A stretch of 64,000 bases of DNA from Astropecten irregularis (Eukaryota > Echinodermata > Asteroidea > Paxillosida > Astropectinidae). Numbering within the stretch: position 1 is the first letter of the stretch; the number at the start of each line of letters is the position of its first letter. The stretch spans positions 20,559,662-20,623,661 of the forward strand of contig OZ020252.1 in assembly GCA_963971285.1 (NCBI GenBank), in the 5' to 3' direction. The notes under the pieces were generated by a model. That model had not been told where the DNA came from and did not search any database. It was given only the letters and a program-made list of their open reading frames with translations. Below, in pieces: positions 23,501 to 38,500 of this stretch. The translations under genes and the position numbers were made by a program.

Positions 23501-26500
23501 CCACCAGATTACTACATTAAAAGCAGATTCATGTACTGTACCAGCACTGTACAATGCATGGGTAATTATGCCGAGCCAGCATGTGGTGAACTTTTCACAA
23601 AACGTTTCGAAGCAAACTGACAAATCGGACTCAATGTTCCATGGCCGGAATCCGATCATTACAAAGTCTAATGATTGTGTCTAACAATCTACATGTAGTG
23701 CTCACTGGTCATCCACAGACCTCCCTCTGTGGCCCATCCCATTCGTCATCACATCTTGAAACAAAACAACAACAACGATGACAAAAACAAATACAACAGT
23801 AAACAGGCTCATAGAAATTTGCAACTTTTATAGTTTAAAATGTTCAAACATTTTACATGATACAACCAATGTCAACCAAGTAATACATTAATTCATTTGA
23901 AGACTACGCATTGTACACTGTACGGTGTGTACATCCGTCATTATGTTGATATTGGAAGACAACATTCATTCTAATAATGTAGATATGTAGGTTTACATAA
24001 CCTGTAACAAATTCATCAAGAATGGTGTTTAATATTTTTATAAGATATTTCTTCTTCACCTTTTAAAGTAAATTAGTGCATGATCTTGTTGTGTTTCTTG
24101 CTGTTGCAATTGTGATGCAGTTTTCTCGATGAATGACAGCATTTCAGAAGCCAAAGAAATATTTCACAAGAACATTAAATATCAACTTTATAGACAGCAT
24201 ATCCCTCACGCAGAACCCGAACAACCTCTACTGTACTTCTGGTCAATACCAATTTTGTAACCATTATATCAATGAACATGTAGGCCTACCATAATTTTTC
24301 AAAATGACAGGCTATAGGCCAAGTAAAATGTTTTTCTCTTGAAAGGAAAAGCAAGCCCTATTTTAAAATGTGCATACATGTACTGTACTATGATGGTAAA
24401 AAAGAGTACGGTACATAAAAAGACCGTTTATGCCATGTTCATGACACAACATTGTGCAACAAGTTATCTCATTCACGTACAAATTACTAGCAGGATACAA
24501 TGGTACTTGGCATGTTACTTAAAGAAGAAGCTTAGAAGAAGATTGCCTTTGCAGAAGACTGCATCTATGTACAAATGGCAGCATGAACTTTCCCACCAAC
24601 TAACACCACAACCACAAACAGTGTTCAATGTAACAATCTCTGGTTCTACCCTCCGGTCAGCTTTTGCACTACCGGGAAAAGTCCACATGTATCTCCAGGC
24701 TGGGTTCTTTCCCGGAGAAGACGTGCCGCTACGCACACATCCGGGATCATTCCCTGCCCCCAGTTGCAACAACACCTCCTAACTGCATGTTTGCTAAACC
24801 TCAGGAAACATCCTTCCCCTCCCTCCAATGAAGAACAGAAGAAGAAGAGGAGATGATGTTGAATAGGATGCAGTCTTGAAAGTCCTTTGCTCTCGTTTCG
24901 TATTGACAGTTTACAACAGCGACTCAGACCGCCGTGGAGAGCCCGAAGGTGAACAGGGAGGATGCTTGAATGACCAGTGTGCATCGGCCAATCGTTCCAG
25001 ATCCTATTAGCAAACTTTGCCCAGGCTGAACCACCTTCTCATTGTCAGCACTCCACAAGAGCCCAGTGAGAAACTCATTAGCACCAAACAACGGTGGCCA
25101 TTAAGACCTCAAGTTTGACTTATGGGCTAGACAATTTTGGGGTGAGGGGCTATTAACACCAAGTACTTGCAAAAGAATTGAATGTTTTCAGAGGAGGAAG
25201 GTAGGTAAATCCCCAATAACCTCTGTTTGGTCGCCAAAAAAAAGAGGATAAAAAAGTTAAGTGTGACAGCTGAGCATGTAGCTACATCATCTTTGTTTAC
25301 ATGTAGGTTGTTATACAGCATGTTTGAAAGATTGAAGACAAACACTAATTAACATAATTCTCCATGACAACCAAAGAGTGAAAGAGTACGCACATGTATG
25401 CACACGTGCTAGTCATTCGTGGATGATCCTGTTAGTACCAAGAACATGGCAACAGAAATATTTCAAATATGAAAAAAGGGCAACAAATAGATAGGAAGAT
25501 GGAAAATAGACGGAAGGTCAGGTTACTATAAAAATACCCAATTCCATTGCAACCTTTTTGTTAAATTATTGATTTGAGAGGAAAAGTATTAAGTTTAATG
25601 CAATTAGAATTCTAATTGGGCCCATCCCCCACAAGCAATATACAGCATAACATGTACAGTGTATGCTGCAGGATACTTCCCTGTAAATCATTTTAATCTT
25701 CTGAAGAATCCCCCCAAAAGTAATCCAGGAAAACTCATAGCACATTTTTTGTCATCAGTAGACACAAAACACAGTTCTAGACTAAAGTTGTAGTCCTTCT
25801 TCCTCATATATTGCTAGTCTAAATCTGCTCTGGTATTTCAAATCAACAACAACCACAATGAACGACAACAAAAAAACACAAAAATAATTCCTCCTATTCA
25901 GGGGCGTGACAAAAGATAACTTCTCCCTGCTGGTGGTACATGTACATTTCCTGAATCTGCGGACAATTCCTGAGACGAATACCCCTGTCTGAATCCGGGG
26001 ATTACAGCCTACAGGTACTGTTCACATTGGTTGGATTTACGCGACGCGACGTGACGGCAGTGTGGCACATTTTATCTGAATTATGTCTTGCTTACATTCT
26101 TGGACGTGATTATGAGCCTGGTTGTTATAGCACCTAGATGTAGGTATTGTTCATGAATCAGGGTCTTATAGTCTGTCCTACAGATTTACAGGACTGGACC
26201 CGACGACCCGTACACAAATGCCAAGAATCAAAACTATTGCCAAGACCGCTATTGTTGCCACAGCCAAAGTCTTAAGCTGTTGGCAATAGGAATCATCAAA
26301 TGAAAAATTCATGAAACGGTTCTTTTCAGTACCAAAAAATGGTTTATCCGCCAACCTTCTATGTCGAATACATGGAAACAATGCAAGAGAAATCTTGGGT
26401 TATTCATGGTGAGAGTACACTAGTACAGTGACATGGCAGGGGGATGTTTGTAGGGAATCATACTCTTTTGTGAGTATTGTGTATTGAGTATTTATGTGGT

Positions 26501-29500
26501 TCTGAATAGAACCAATGAGACTCTGTCATCGCAAACCAACCCTGTCAAAGCCAGAGAAAACTATGTATGAAAACGTGTGACACTGCAAATACATGGACCC
26601 ATTCCATACAAGTAAAAGTGTATACATGTACACCATGTACATATGTACATGTACACGTACAGTCACTGTGTAATGAACGTAACTTTACATTTTTGCTGAA
26701 TTTTCAGTATATGTAAGACATCCTAATAGTAACGTAAGTTTCTTTTCGTGACCCAAGGAAACATCAATGTTCTTCATATTAACACAACCCCAAGATTGAA
26801 CATTCGGCCAAATTATCAATCCAACCCTCTTTATCCACTTTGAAAGTACAGTACCTTATACTGTACACAGTACAGCCTTGTCTGCCGTTAAGATGCACAA
26901 AGGCTAATCAAACACATAGCAACATCTCTCCTCCTTCCATGTACTCGTAGGTGGAGGGAAGGCGCCCAATTAGTGACCAAGTCTCTTGCTCAAGGATGCG
27001 GAGAGGCTTGATCCCCTGAGGCTGGGGCTAAGATCCACAATCAGGCCGAATTACCAACGATTATCTTGGGTTTGACACGGCGGATCATTCATCTGCAGCA
27101 GTCCGATCCAGCACCAGCAAGATTTCTTAATATTCCTCAACTGACTGAAGTTTTGCGGGTGGCGACAGGAAGTTTTCTGTGGGTGGCGACAGCCATTATT
27201 AGCATGTAGACAGTCATGAGTCTGTTGCAACTGAGTAAATGTTCTACAGAGTGCATTTAACATGCAGCAGATTCAGGGAACTAGACCGTCCTTGTTCCAA
27301 CATGTTTCTAGTATTACTCCATTGCAGATTTAATAATCTCTTTCATTTTTCTACTTTACAAAGTTTCCATTGTCAGCTTGTGGCTAATTTCATGATTTTC
27401 AGACAAAACTCTTCACCGTGAAGCTTCTACAGGTTCGGCCAGACCCTGCTTTCCAGATTCATTCATAAAAACCCACAGATTTGGAAAGATGGGGGACCAT
27501 TGGGATCAAGGCGGGATTTTATTTTTTGACCCTAACCCTCTGCACCTACCAAGATAAGAGCTGCTCACAATATACATGTACTACCACAGTCTGGATCATA
27601 CATACTGTACGCATTACCAAACAAATCACACTTTGGTGTATTGTGGTATTCAGGATACCCAACTTACCACATGGAAAAAAATGTGTGGTAAACTGTGGTA
27701 TGCAGGAGGGTTAGGGTTAAGAATGATGATGTTATTAGGTAAAAATAGATTCCCAATTCGACCATTCATGAACCCACGGCTTGAAACCTGAAATCCTTCA
27801 AATTGACTGGATTTAAGCAGCGTTACTCCCATGGGATGGTGCGCCAGTAGCTGGTGCTATTGGTTGGTCTGTCAGCTTAATGGCACCCACCAGAATATTG
27901 GGCAGATTACAGACAATCACCCAACCTGCTGGAGCGAGGGAGACTTTATATAAAAGAGAACGCCCATCAACCGAGCAGCATCATGAGGTTTCAAATCCTG
28001 TCCCATGTGACGTCTGCATCAAACCACTCCGCAATCCTTTATTTGGATGTTATTTTTCTTTCTCAAGATCCAAGACACAATATGGGCAAACTTTTATATA
28101 TCGTGTGTTGTAAATCTCAACACGGTTTGTTTTTCTTCTCTATTTGTCAATCACAAGACGGTTCAAAAAACTTTTCAAGGTAACTAGTGTACCAGTCTGA
28201 AACCTGACTATTTTAGAATAGTCTTTTCATAATCGTCGGCCCAAAGTACACCAGCCTCTAGACAGTAACCTCTGTCTGCTCCACACAGAGACAAAAGTGG
28301 CAAAAGCAGAGTGGGTCATTCCTGTGATCAGCTTAGAGCAGAACAAGTCGTAGTGTCCATGTTACAAGTCAGTAGACTATCTACAGCACATAACTGCTGA
28401 ACTGTGACACATTAAATTTGAAACACTGTTTCATTTTTCTAAAATACATGTGTCGGTCTCCGTGTTTATAAATGTAGGTAAAGAAAGTTATTTAAATCTG
28501 ATTTAAAGAACTTTCAAAAGTTTTTATTTCAGTTACCATTATTTTTGTTTTCATTGCCCACGCCATCTGTTTAATAGCTCCATGGCTGAACGCTTCCAGT
28601 TTAAGTTTGAAAAATGTGAACTTCCATTACCTGTACACGTGATGTGCTGTACATGTACATGTACATAGCCTATTAGGTAAATGCATGTATGTGAAACTAT
28701 TTGTACTAAATTCTTATACGTTCACTTGTACATGTACATATATACACCAAAAGTAAGTCTAAGAATTCAAAGAACATTGCATGACCTGTACAAGACTTGT
28801 GAGATACGTACATCATAGGCTTATAAGTACATTTGGATCAGTTTGAATGCGAACCCACCCTTAATGAGGTGAGGGAGCTTAGGAAACAGTATCAGGCTGC
28901 TTCTCAAAGATATGTTGATAACCTTCAAAGCATTACAGGTAACAACCACCCAAGGGAGCAGGGACGCTTCCCAGTACACACCTGTGGCCAACAACATTGC
29001 AAGGTTTCTGACAACTGAAACAGACGTGACAGGTCTTAGGTCCCCAAAGTATTGAAAAAAGAAGAAAACCCCTTAAATCTGAAATCCTTCAAGATCATGT
29101 CATGATGTCTGTAACCTGGATTTGATGGAGTTTCTACAGCGGGCCTGTCGGGAAATGTCCAGGCGATTATCAAGAGAAACAGGGATTAATGGCGACATGA
29201 AATTAATGAGCAGCGTGCCCTTTCCCTCTGCACTCTCGTCCAATGGAACAAGTTTTACTTTTCAGTTCTTTTTAAGGTTTCTTCTGCTATTTTTTTCCCT
29301 CACATCCCACAAAAAAGGACATCAGGAGAGCCGTTAACAAGCCCAAGATACAAAAAATGAAATCTGATTATAGCTGGGACAGCTTAGGGAGGAGGGAGGG
29401 GGAGGGGGAGTTGACAAGACTTTCCTAAGTGATGTAACATTGTAAACAAGCTCCAGACAAAAAAATGAAGATAGGATTATAGATACGACAACATGTAGGA

Positions 29501-32500
29501 ACAAGGTTTCACTGAGGAGGGAAAAATGGAAGCCTTTAGTCCGCCTGTCAGAAAGATAAGCAGCTACAATGTAGGAATCCTCAGCATGAAATGCACGTTT
29601 TCATTGTTGGTCTTTTCTTTTTTTACATTATGTGGAGAGAGGAAAAAAAGGAAAAGAATGGCATTTTTGTTCATCTTCTACAGGATTACTTGAAACGAAG
29701 GTGATCAAAAGATAAGGGGCCTTGTTTTTAAAAAAACAAACAAACAAACAAACACCCCAACAGACTCATCAAAATGAAAACAAATTCCTTAACATTTTGC
29801 GTGTGATATGTGGGGAAATGTTAATCATCTTCTGCCTCAATTTATGTACATGGCAACTGGAAATCAAATGAAAATGCTACATGTATATTCCATAGCAACC
29901 AATCAGAAGATATGTTCATGTACATGTATGGTATGTGGGTATCAAATAAAGTTTCAATCTTCCAAATGAGAAGACAAATTCTCGTCCCCTGAAGAACAGT
30001 GGAATAAATTACTGAAATCATCATACCATACACTGCTATAACGGTGACCATCAGACAACATTACAAATCGTTTGAACAACGAATAGTGTGATAACACAAA
30101 GATAGTTTTTAAAACCCAGGGGCCGATTTCACTATGTTTTGCGATCATCGCTAAAGCCCAAATCCATCGCTAAACAGAAAATCGATTGCTACTCTGCATA
30201 GCAAATTTCGTTGGATTTGGGCCATCAGTGATGATTGCAAAACGTTAGCCCCTGTTTATACTTCCTGCGAAGTTGCGATGTGAAACAAACTTTGCTAACG
30301 TAAAAAGCCATCAGTGATATGTTTTTCTTTTTCTGGCACAAGAAAATTCCCTTCCTTTTGCAACATTTGCATGAAGTATTAAACGGGTTTAGGCGGCATA
30401 GAGCAATCTAGTCTCCTGCCCCAATTTAATTATTTCCTTGAGGATGAGACAAAGGACGAGAGAAGACAAAGGAAAAGAAACTGAAACACTACGTACTTCT
30501 TCTTGGCCCTGAGAATACTGGCGACATCAGCGCAGAGAGAGACGACACCTTTACGACTGCTGTTGACAACTAACGTTACAGCTTTGGCAGCGACGTCCTT
30601 ATCCTCTACTAGATTGTGAATTCCAAGACTGCTGCTCCCTGTAGGAGGAAGAAGAGAACAGAGGATTAATGAGGAGCAAGACATTGACAGCACATCTTGA
30701 ATCTGACACTTTCCCCATTGCAATAATTGAATTACACACCAACTAGGGTCAATGTTTTATAGCGCAGCTTAATGAAGAGCAATGCTTTTCTGCCTAATGT
30801 TAAGTGAAGTGATGTCATTTATTACCAAGAAAACGGACTGCCTTATCAATAGTTACTGTTATTTGTTCTTTAAAATGTCAATAATACTAATCCAGAATAT
30901 TACCAATATTTCTTAATCACTTAAATCAAAAACTCTCATCAATTCATATAAACACCGGTACTAATAGTACAGTGGGTATAAAACTTGCAAAGGTACATTT
31001 ATACAGTATTAGTTTATTATGTGCACATGATTTGTGTGTACCGTACACATCATTTTACACTGAATATCAACACATCTACATATTTTTATATGTGGGCCTA
31101 CTGAATTAAATTCCTGTGTATGAAATTATAACATTCTTTTGTTTGTAGCATCTTTTGAGTTTTTCGCATCTTACGACATTTGTTAGTAGCCCTATAAGTA
31201 TAAGCAATAATGTTAATTTGTGTCATATGGATTAAGCAGCACTTGTAACTTTAAGATATTTCTTAAAACATGTTTGCCTGTTTTTTATGCGTCGCTTTTC
31301 GAGATGTCAGTCACGGCAATAACCCATCCCAGGTCCCAGTATCTCCCATGCCAAACATGGTTCTGCTGCCAATTTTTTAAACCTACATGTATATGTCATA
31401 GCTGATATGATTTTGGAAATTAGTAAAACAACGTAATTGTCAGTCACACAGGGATGTGAGTGGCCACACATAAACAAATCTGAAAACACCAAGAAAAAAC
31501 CTGAAATTTAAAAGTTCCTCTACTTTTTTACAGAGCAGGTGTACAAGCTTTAAATCTCAAGTTTCACATCCTTGGCCACAGTGAAATTGCCCATGATCAG
31601 ACCATGATCTGACTAGTGTATCCATGTAATGTTTGCCTGTATTATCCGTTCATACCAAGCATACCTTCACTCTGCAGTTGAAATAAATCCAATTTGAAAT
31701 CTGACGGTAAGGAAGGAATCCCAGGGAGGGACTTGGAAAAATCAGACGAGGACATCGTAGCGTCTATGATGCAAAGAGCAATATTCAACAGTACTGAGCT
31801 TGCTTCAAATGCCACTACAGTGTATGAATAAAGATCCTGTTACTGTTCATAGGTACTGTATCGTAGTTCCATGATAAGGGTACATGCTGTTTGCAACGAC
31901 TGGATGAGTAGCCTACCACTTGTACCAGACGGCAAATCACATCGATCAGTAATGTCCAGCAAAATGATACCATCCAGCTATGACAAGAAGTCCAGAACCT
32001 CTCAATGGACAGTACAAACATATGGGTATTTCCCTCAAGATCTCAAATGCTGTTAAATGTAGTTTGTGACCAGCGACTTTGTTGTTTTTCGAGTCATTTG
32101 ATGCAAGTCAAGACCGAACAAAGTTGCTCGAGCTGTTCATGTAATTTCTAGGGTTTCTTTCGCTTCGGTGCCGATGTCATGGATGGTCGATGATTTTCTT
32201 TTCCAGTGTCCTCGGATGTCTAATGCCGACTGCTTGCTGTAATGAAGCATGTAACCTCAACAACAGGCTGAAGAAGAAGGGTCATAGTTGTGGCAGCACC
32301 CAACATTGTCCAACGGCAGATGCAGACAAAGTCACTTCTTAGAACCAGAAGAATGAAAAAAGATGTCGGTGATTTCATGTCATCTTGGAGCAGGACACAA
32401 ACAGTTCAAAATCTGTGTACATCTGTGTCATCTGTACTGTACGTTCTGCTGAACAGGCACACTGACCATGTACTTTTGCTGTACATCTGTGTTTCCTCAA

Positions 32501-35500
32501 ACTTCTGAGTCGGATGTAATCATGGTAATGTACGGGTGCTCTCTATCCACAAGCGCAGACTCCGCTTCAACAAGCTTAAAGCCTAATCAAGGAATGAACG
32601 GTAAATGTACACAAGAGATTACCGGCCACTTTCGTTTTGGAATCCTATGCATTGGCTGAAGCACTGCTACTTGTGTTTGGCATGTCACACTACAAAGCTA
32701 AGCTCACCGGAGTCCAGCCAAGGGGGGCCCGGGGAGGGCAAGGAACCAAGTCGCAGAGTGGCACAAGGACTTGTGAATCTCAGCCTGGCTATTGATCAGA
32801 AAGCCTTACAACTGTCCAGGCCCCGGGTGCATGATGCACACACAGTAGCCTGGCAACTCGGGTAGTCATTGGAAGGGGAGAAAGCAGAGGCAACACAATG
32901 GGAAGTTGTCCACCGATGGTGGTGGGCCATCAATCGGACGGTCGGCCAGAGCCGCAGGGAGGACAATAGCCAGGGTGGCTTAAGCCAGCTTAATATGAGT
33001 ACTCATCAATCGGGGGAACAGTGAGCGGGATAGAATAAGCTGCAGACTAGAGGCTGTTCAGACATGTATGCAGCATACAGATTCTCTTGCCAGTGGGCCA
33101 GAGTTCGCATCTTTCATGTAACTGGTTAAGACCAATCTTCGCTATAACAGTCACGTAATAACAGTTACGTAAGGCACATCCAAATTAAAGTGATTCTCAA
33201 GCCAATAAATAAACTATGTAACTCAAATCTCAAAATCTGACCTTTGACTTTAATAAAGACTAGATGTTAACCTGAAATCAGATATTCTTAAAAATACAGC
33301 GTGGTGGTAATACTGTAATTCAAACACAAGTTTTTAATGGCGCCCTCTTTTGATATGACCAGTACAAAGAAACTGCTGTGGTGTTTGTTGGTCTACATGC
33401 ACTGCACAGGTCTGCAACTCCGGCTCGGTACCCGTACGCGGGGCGTGATTTATTCCTGAAAGGGATATTCGGCATAGACAACATTTCCCGGTTTTTACCG
33501 CCGGTCTCTTGCTCATGGTTACACAAAAAAACATAATAGCTCTGCTTCTGGTTATCTGACCGACCCTGTTTTTTGGCTGCGACCCTAATGATTTTAGGAA
33601 GTATCCAGTTCTTCAGTTGCCTGATATCAGAAGGCTAAACAGTACCAGCAGCCGAAACATCGCTATCAGCAACACGACATTGCGTGACTTTGATCACCTT
33701 TTTTCCTTATCTGTATCCACCGTGATGAATAATCCTTTCGTTCTTAACAATTTTATCAAGAAAAAATTGAAAAAAGTTGTATTATTATCACAGTACAGGA
33801 TTGGTAATAATTATATTTACCCAAACAGAAATGTTCACAGATTTAAGTACAACTTTAAGGATATGGAGATGGTGCTGGTAGAGACATACCATTAAAATAT
33901 TTCCCCCTGAAATGGTGTAACTTATCCAGAAATTAACAAAAGACCGAAAACAGTTTTGATTGTTTATGTTGTATAATAAAAATTGAGTTAGGGTTTTGCT
34001 ATTTTCTCATGACTCAGATGTCCGAATTAACCTAAATTTTCACAGGTTTATTATTTTATGTAGGCGTACATGTTTGATCAGACAAAGTATGAGTGCTGTT
34101 CTATGACCTTAACCAATCATGTATTATACTAGGGTATAATACATGATAAGCCTTGACTGCGTGGAGATGCCTCCAATCCATATGATTGTACACACAAATA
34201 TTGGTAAAAAGGAAAATTCCCTATTGTACCTGCCTTTGGAAGTTTGGAAAATAAGCAATCGTTACCCTTACTGACATTTGCAAATTAAAATTTTAGCCTT
34301 TATAACTCAGAAAGATCCAGCTAGGATCAAAACATCAGGCCTAGCATCAAGCATTTTGTAATTTGTATTTTTGTACATATGTGTTTTTTTAGGGGGGGGG
34401 GGGTAAACTATTCATCTATTCCATTCTAAGCTTGCCTGGATTGTGACCAGCTTCTCTCCAGAGTTCACCTCTTCATTGTCAACCTTCTGTCAATCTTTCT
34501 GCTTCTCTACAATTCAGAATGAAGAGTTTCTATACTCACTGCAGTCAGTCCACTCTCAAGAAAAGTACATACACCCACCCTACATACTGTAGTTCAGAAT
34601 ATGCGTGTATGTATGGTGCACTGTGTTGTATTCCTCTCTCCCTCTATACCAAACTCCAATTTCAATATCTTCATTGTTGGTACTCACTTTTTCTACACTC
34701 TTTTTTCATTTCCATTGCTTTGTGGAGTTTTTAAATTGTGCGTGCGTAGAGTACAGTGCCCTGTGCTGCATGTTGAACTTGGCATAAATGCCATACTGTA
34801 CGTGTTAAGTAACCGTACTAGTTTAGGACACATGCCACTGCTTGCACGCAGATGGTTAGTACACTTGTGTACACAAGCAGTGTACATGTTTGCATGTTGC
34901 TGTATATGTAAAGGCGTAGAATACCATCTTGTCTTGGAGACGTACAAACTTCAAAATTTGTTGCAGAAAACTACAAACGAACATCATTATCCCCTGTCAC
35001 CCACTCCCTAGGCTGTCAATTTCTAGGGCTAGTTTGAATGTGACTGCTGTACATTGTGTATGTTTGTACAGTACTTTATTCCTCCATGCTATAATAAACT
35101 TTTGTACAGAGCAGGTGTTCAAAAAAACTGAAATTTTGAGTTAAAAATAGAATCTTGTAATTGACACAGAAATTCCTATTTCTGTTAACACTGCCAATTA
35201 ACGCTTTAGTTTAAGTTTAAGATCCAAACAGGATCTTTCCAACTAGGATCCAAACGAGTCAGGCCCTCCTATTAACTCCAAACATTTTATAAATTTCAGG
35301 CCATTATTTTGGCTGATGAGCAGTTTGCAGCAGTTTATTACTTGTATTAATTGAGGTTATTACTTGAATTAACGCTTTACATGTAAGAATGTATTTGGAA
35401 CTAAACGGTGCCATAAAATTAGAAACTCGAGCCATGATGGCCCTGACTCAAATACAAGTTAGGAAGTTTCTAATTGAAGGGGGTGACACAATTCTACTCG

Positions 35501-38500
35501 ATCCTGTCTCAATAGCACGGCCATGGATTGGACTGAGTTGCGATCAATCCACAGTTGCAAAGCACAGTCTTTTCTGTGGGCATCACCCCTAATCCAGGAG
35601 TCATATCAACCCAATTCCTTCCAATGGGTTTATAAAAACCAATGTTTGTACAGACTGGCAAGAATATCCCGTTAGGTTTCCACACCTCAATACTTAAGAC
35701 ATGTTCCAGCCCAGGGGGAAGATCAACTGGGAGGGGGGAGACAAAGCAATGAGCCCAGGAACACAAGTCTATTTTTAAAATATCCCCTGGGAGGGTAGGT
35801 TCGTAAACTCGCCATCAACTAAACTCTCGCTACACCTCTACCCTCAAGCAGAAAGAGCCCCTACACTTCCCCCACCCTATCCCTGTACAACATCCCATCC
35901 ATTGAATCCCAGATAACCCTTATTTGACTTCCTCCAAGGGCACTAAGATATATTCGTCATCCCCCCCCCCCTCAAACTCCAAGGATTAACACCCCCTCAA
36001 TATCTCTAAATCCACCCCCTCTAAAAATCAAACCAGGCAAAGGCGAATCAAACAAAAAATGGCCGTCCTGGCAAATCACAAGGAGAAAACAAAAATGGAT
36101 CAACCCTGGGCTACTTTCCTTCTTCCTCATCTGCTTCTCTTTCATACGAAGGGAGGGGTGGGGGGCTTTGTATCCCCCACTGTCTACTCTACTGGGCAAA
36201 GAGCAATGAAAGACAACGGACAATACTGAGATTTTCCTCCTCTTTTCAACCCCACATCTCTGACAGTTCTGTAGAAGGATTACGGCTTGGAGTCTCGCAG
36301 TTCTAAAGGGAGAGCGCATCAAGGAGAAATTGAGGAGTTAAAAGGGAAAAGGGAGCAATGGAGGACAATAGGACGGCAGTTATAAGGTTCCGGTAGCCCA
36401 ATCTCTGCCAACTTTCTCAAAGAGACATGTCGAGGGAAAAATAGAAAGAACTAGGGGGGAGAAAGAGAGAGAAAGTTACAGGTGCTGAAAGCAGGACTCC
36501 AATGAAGGTGGAGGGAGGGAGTGAGTTAGAAGGGATTCTTTGCTAGGGGATTATTAGGATGGCCTTCTCTGAGGATCGGATGGAGGATTGGCAGGGGATG
36601 TAGATTTTAGGTTTGATCTCTGAAAGGTCTTTGAGGACTGACTCCGAGTTCTGATCCTTTCCGCTTCCTATTTTATCTCTTCTCCTACTAGTCAAGATTG
36701 AAAGAAGAAGCATGCAGGTCATGTGTACTGCACCAACAAAATACAACTTTCATAAAACATTTTGATTACAGTTCAATCATTTCAAGAAGAGGATATTGCT
36801 ATGCAACAGAGGTCACAATTAGGATGTCTAGATATTTTACAGTATGTCATTCATTGCAAGGTTCTGATAATCAAAGTGCAGAATTCCCTCATCATCCTGC
36901 AACAAACATTGCTAATTTATCAAGTGGCAACATGAAGAAAATTGACCCTCAGTTGAAAAAAATATGAAATCTCAGCAATTCAATTTCAACTAAAAAATAC
37001 ACCACAAAACATGAATGTGTAGCTTACCGGGGAACATTTTCGTTGACAGTGACACCATTCCTCACTGACAGCACAAATGCATCGAACGATGAGACAAAAA
37101 TGCCAGCAAACGACACAAAGTTTACGCAATTTTTATGCATGCACGTATGAACCGTATACACGTACACTGAGCAGGCAGCTCACGATGTCATACAAAAATG
37201 GCGAATGTCCACTTGAGAGCCAAATGTTACCCAAATCGCTGCCTCTTGATACTTTAATGCAATTTTCCTCGACCGCGCTTTGAAAATGCTTTGACAAACA
37301 GACATCACGGACATGAAACCCCCCTGTGGCTAGTTGGTTGCAGGGAGAGACCCAGCTAGCTACAATGAAAACGCTTGTGTGTATGTGAGTATGTGGATAT
37401 GATTATGCCAACGATCCATGGAAGGCATACCCCTGGGCCTCACTGACAGGGGAAGAAGGTTGGGCCAACGTAAATATAAACCAGCCCGCCAGCCCAAGTG
37501 CAGTTTTGAAAAAGTATCTGATTACATTTTTCTGTTCAAAGTGAGAGTGTGGCTGAATACATACTGCACCTCACTCGCTCGCTAGTCTGCACATGCAAAA
37601 TTAGGATAGTCTTCTGTGCGCCATTCATGCCCAGTATGTTGAATTTGCAGAATCAAGTTCGTCTCTTTTTTGGGGAGGTGCAGAGGGGTAGGTAGGCCTA
37701 CACTACATGTGAATAGAACAACTATTATTGTTTGGGAAATTAAGACCGAAGTCCCGGACCTTTCTACAGTCCCCAGAGCGATTGTCCCCACAAGACTTGT
37801 CAAGTACGGGAAAGCACATGGGTTTATACTACATGTACTGTGCACTACACTGTACATGTAGGCCTACATGTACATATACAGTATGGAAAAAAAAACTGGC
37901 AGGGATACATGTATTACAAGCCCATACATGTAGGATTCTGGCATTATAAGTAATATAACACCAATTTATTAAAAAATACAATACACACATGTTTGGATGT
38001 TACATCAACATTGACATTTGTAGAGACTGGGTGCAGTTGAAATATTAGGCCGAAAAAAAAAAAATTGTTGTGTTGCCCTCAGCGACCGACCGTAAAATGC
38101 CAAAACTTTGGGTCGGGATTTTTTTTTTCTCCGAGTCCTAAAGTATAAAAAACTCACAATTTTTGACAGAAAATGTAAGATTTAGCAGTAAAAAAGTGTG
38201 TCTCCTCAAAACGACCCAGGACCGTTGATTTATAAGCCCTTGTGACCATACATCCTGTATTTATTCTTAAATGTTTGAAAGTCGGCAAAAAAAAAAAAAA
38301 AAATTGACCGACCGACCGACCCAAAATTTTAATTTTTCCACTTGAGGGCAACACAACAATTTTTTTTTTGGCCTTATGAAATATACCCCTATACCCTTGT
38401 ATGAACTAGCCTGTAGGCCTACACTTTGTGAGCTCTACTGATGACTTACCGGTACTCAAGACCAAATATCACGCATACACATTATTGTACATAATCAGAG

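Larger units (their letters stand above)
17087..30492 (-). other. large intron region of the CAP-Gly gene
   Basis: 13.4 kb in which phase demands at least one more coding exon; none could be identified by eye. Contents recognised: hairpin-unit repeats (17213, 18100), a LINE scrap (18700), SINE-like B-box (20085-20140), subfamily-B MITE (20603), the 23-bp minisatellite (21757), a TTAGGG-ended element (27529), ACATGTAC-rich stretches (26620-26660, 28640-28750) and a plus-strand exon-like ORF (28840). Confidence 0.55.

Noticed and set aside
24930-25105. Minus-strand frame reading NEFLTGLLWSADNEK and on, 56 codons
   Set aside because: Protein-like in feel, but without Met, splice sites or a recognised family; a frame of this length is not unusual by chance.
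26178-26381. Small minus-strand ORF with a possible membrane helix (LAVATIAVLAIVLILG)
   Set aside because: A short hydrophobic run in a 67-codon frame; nothing else supports a gene and there are no exon borders.
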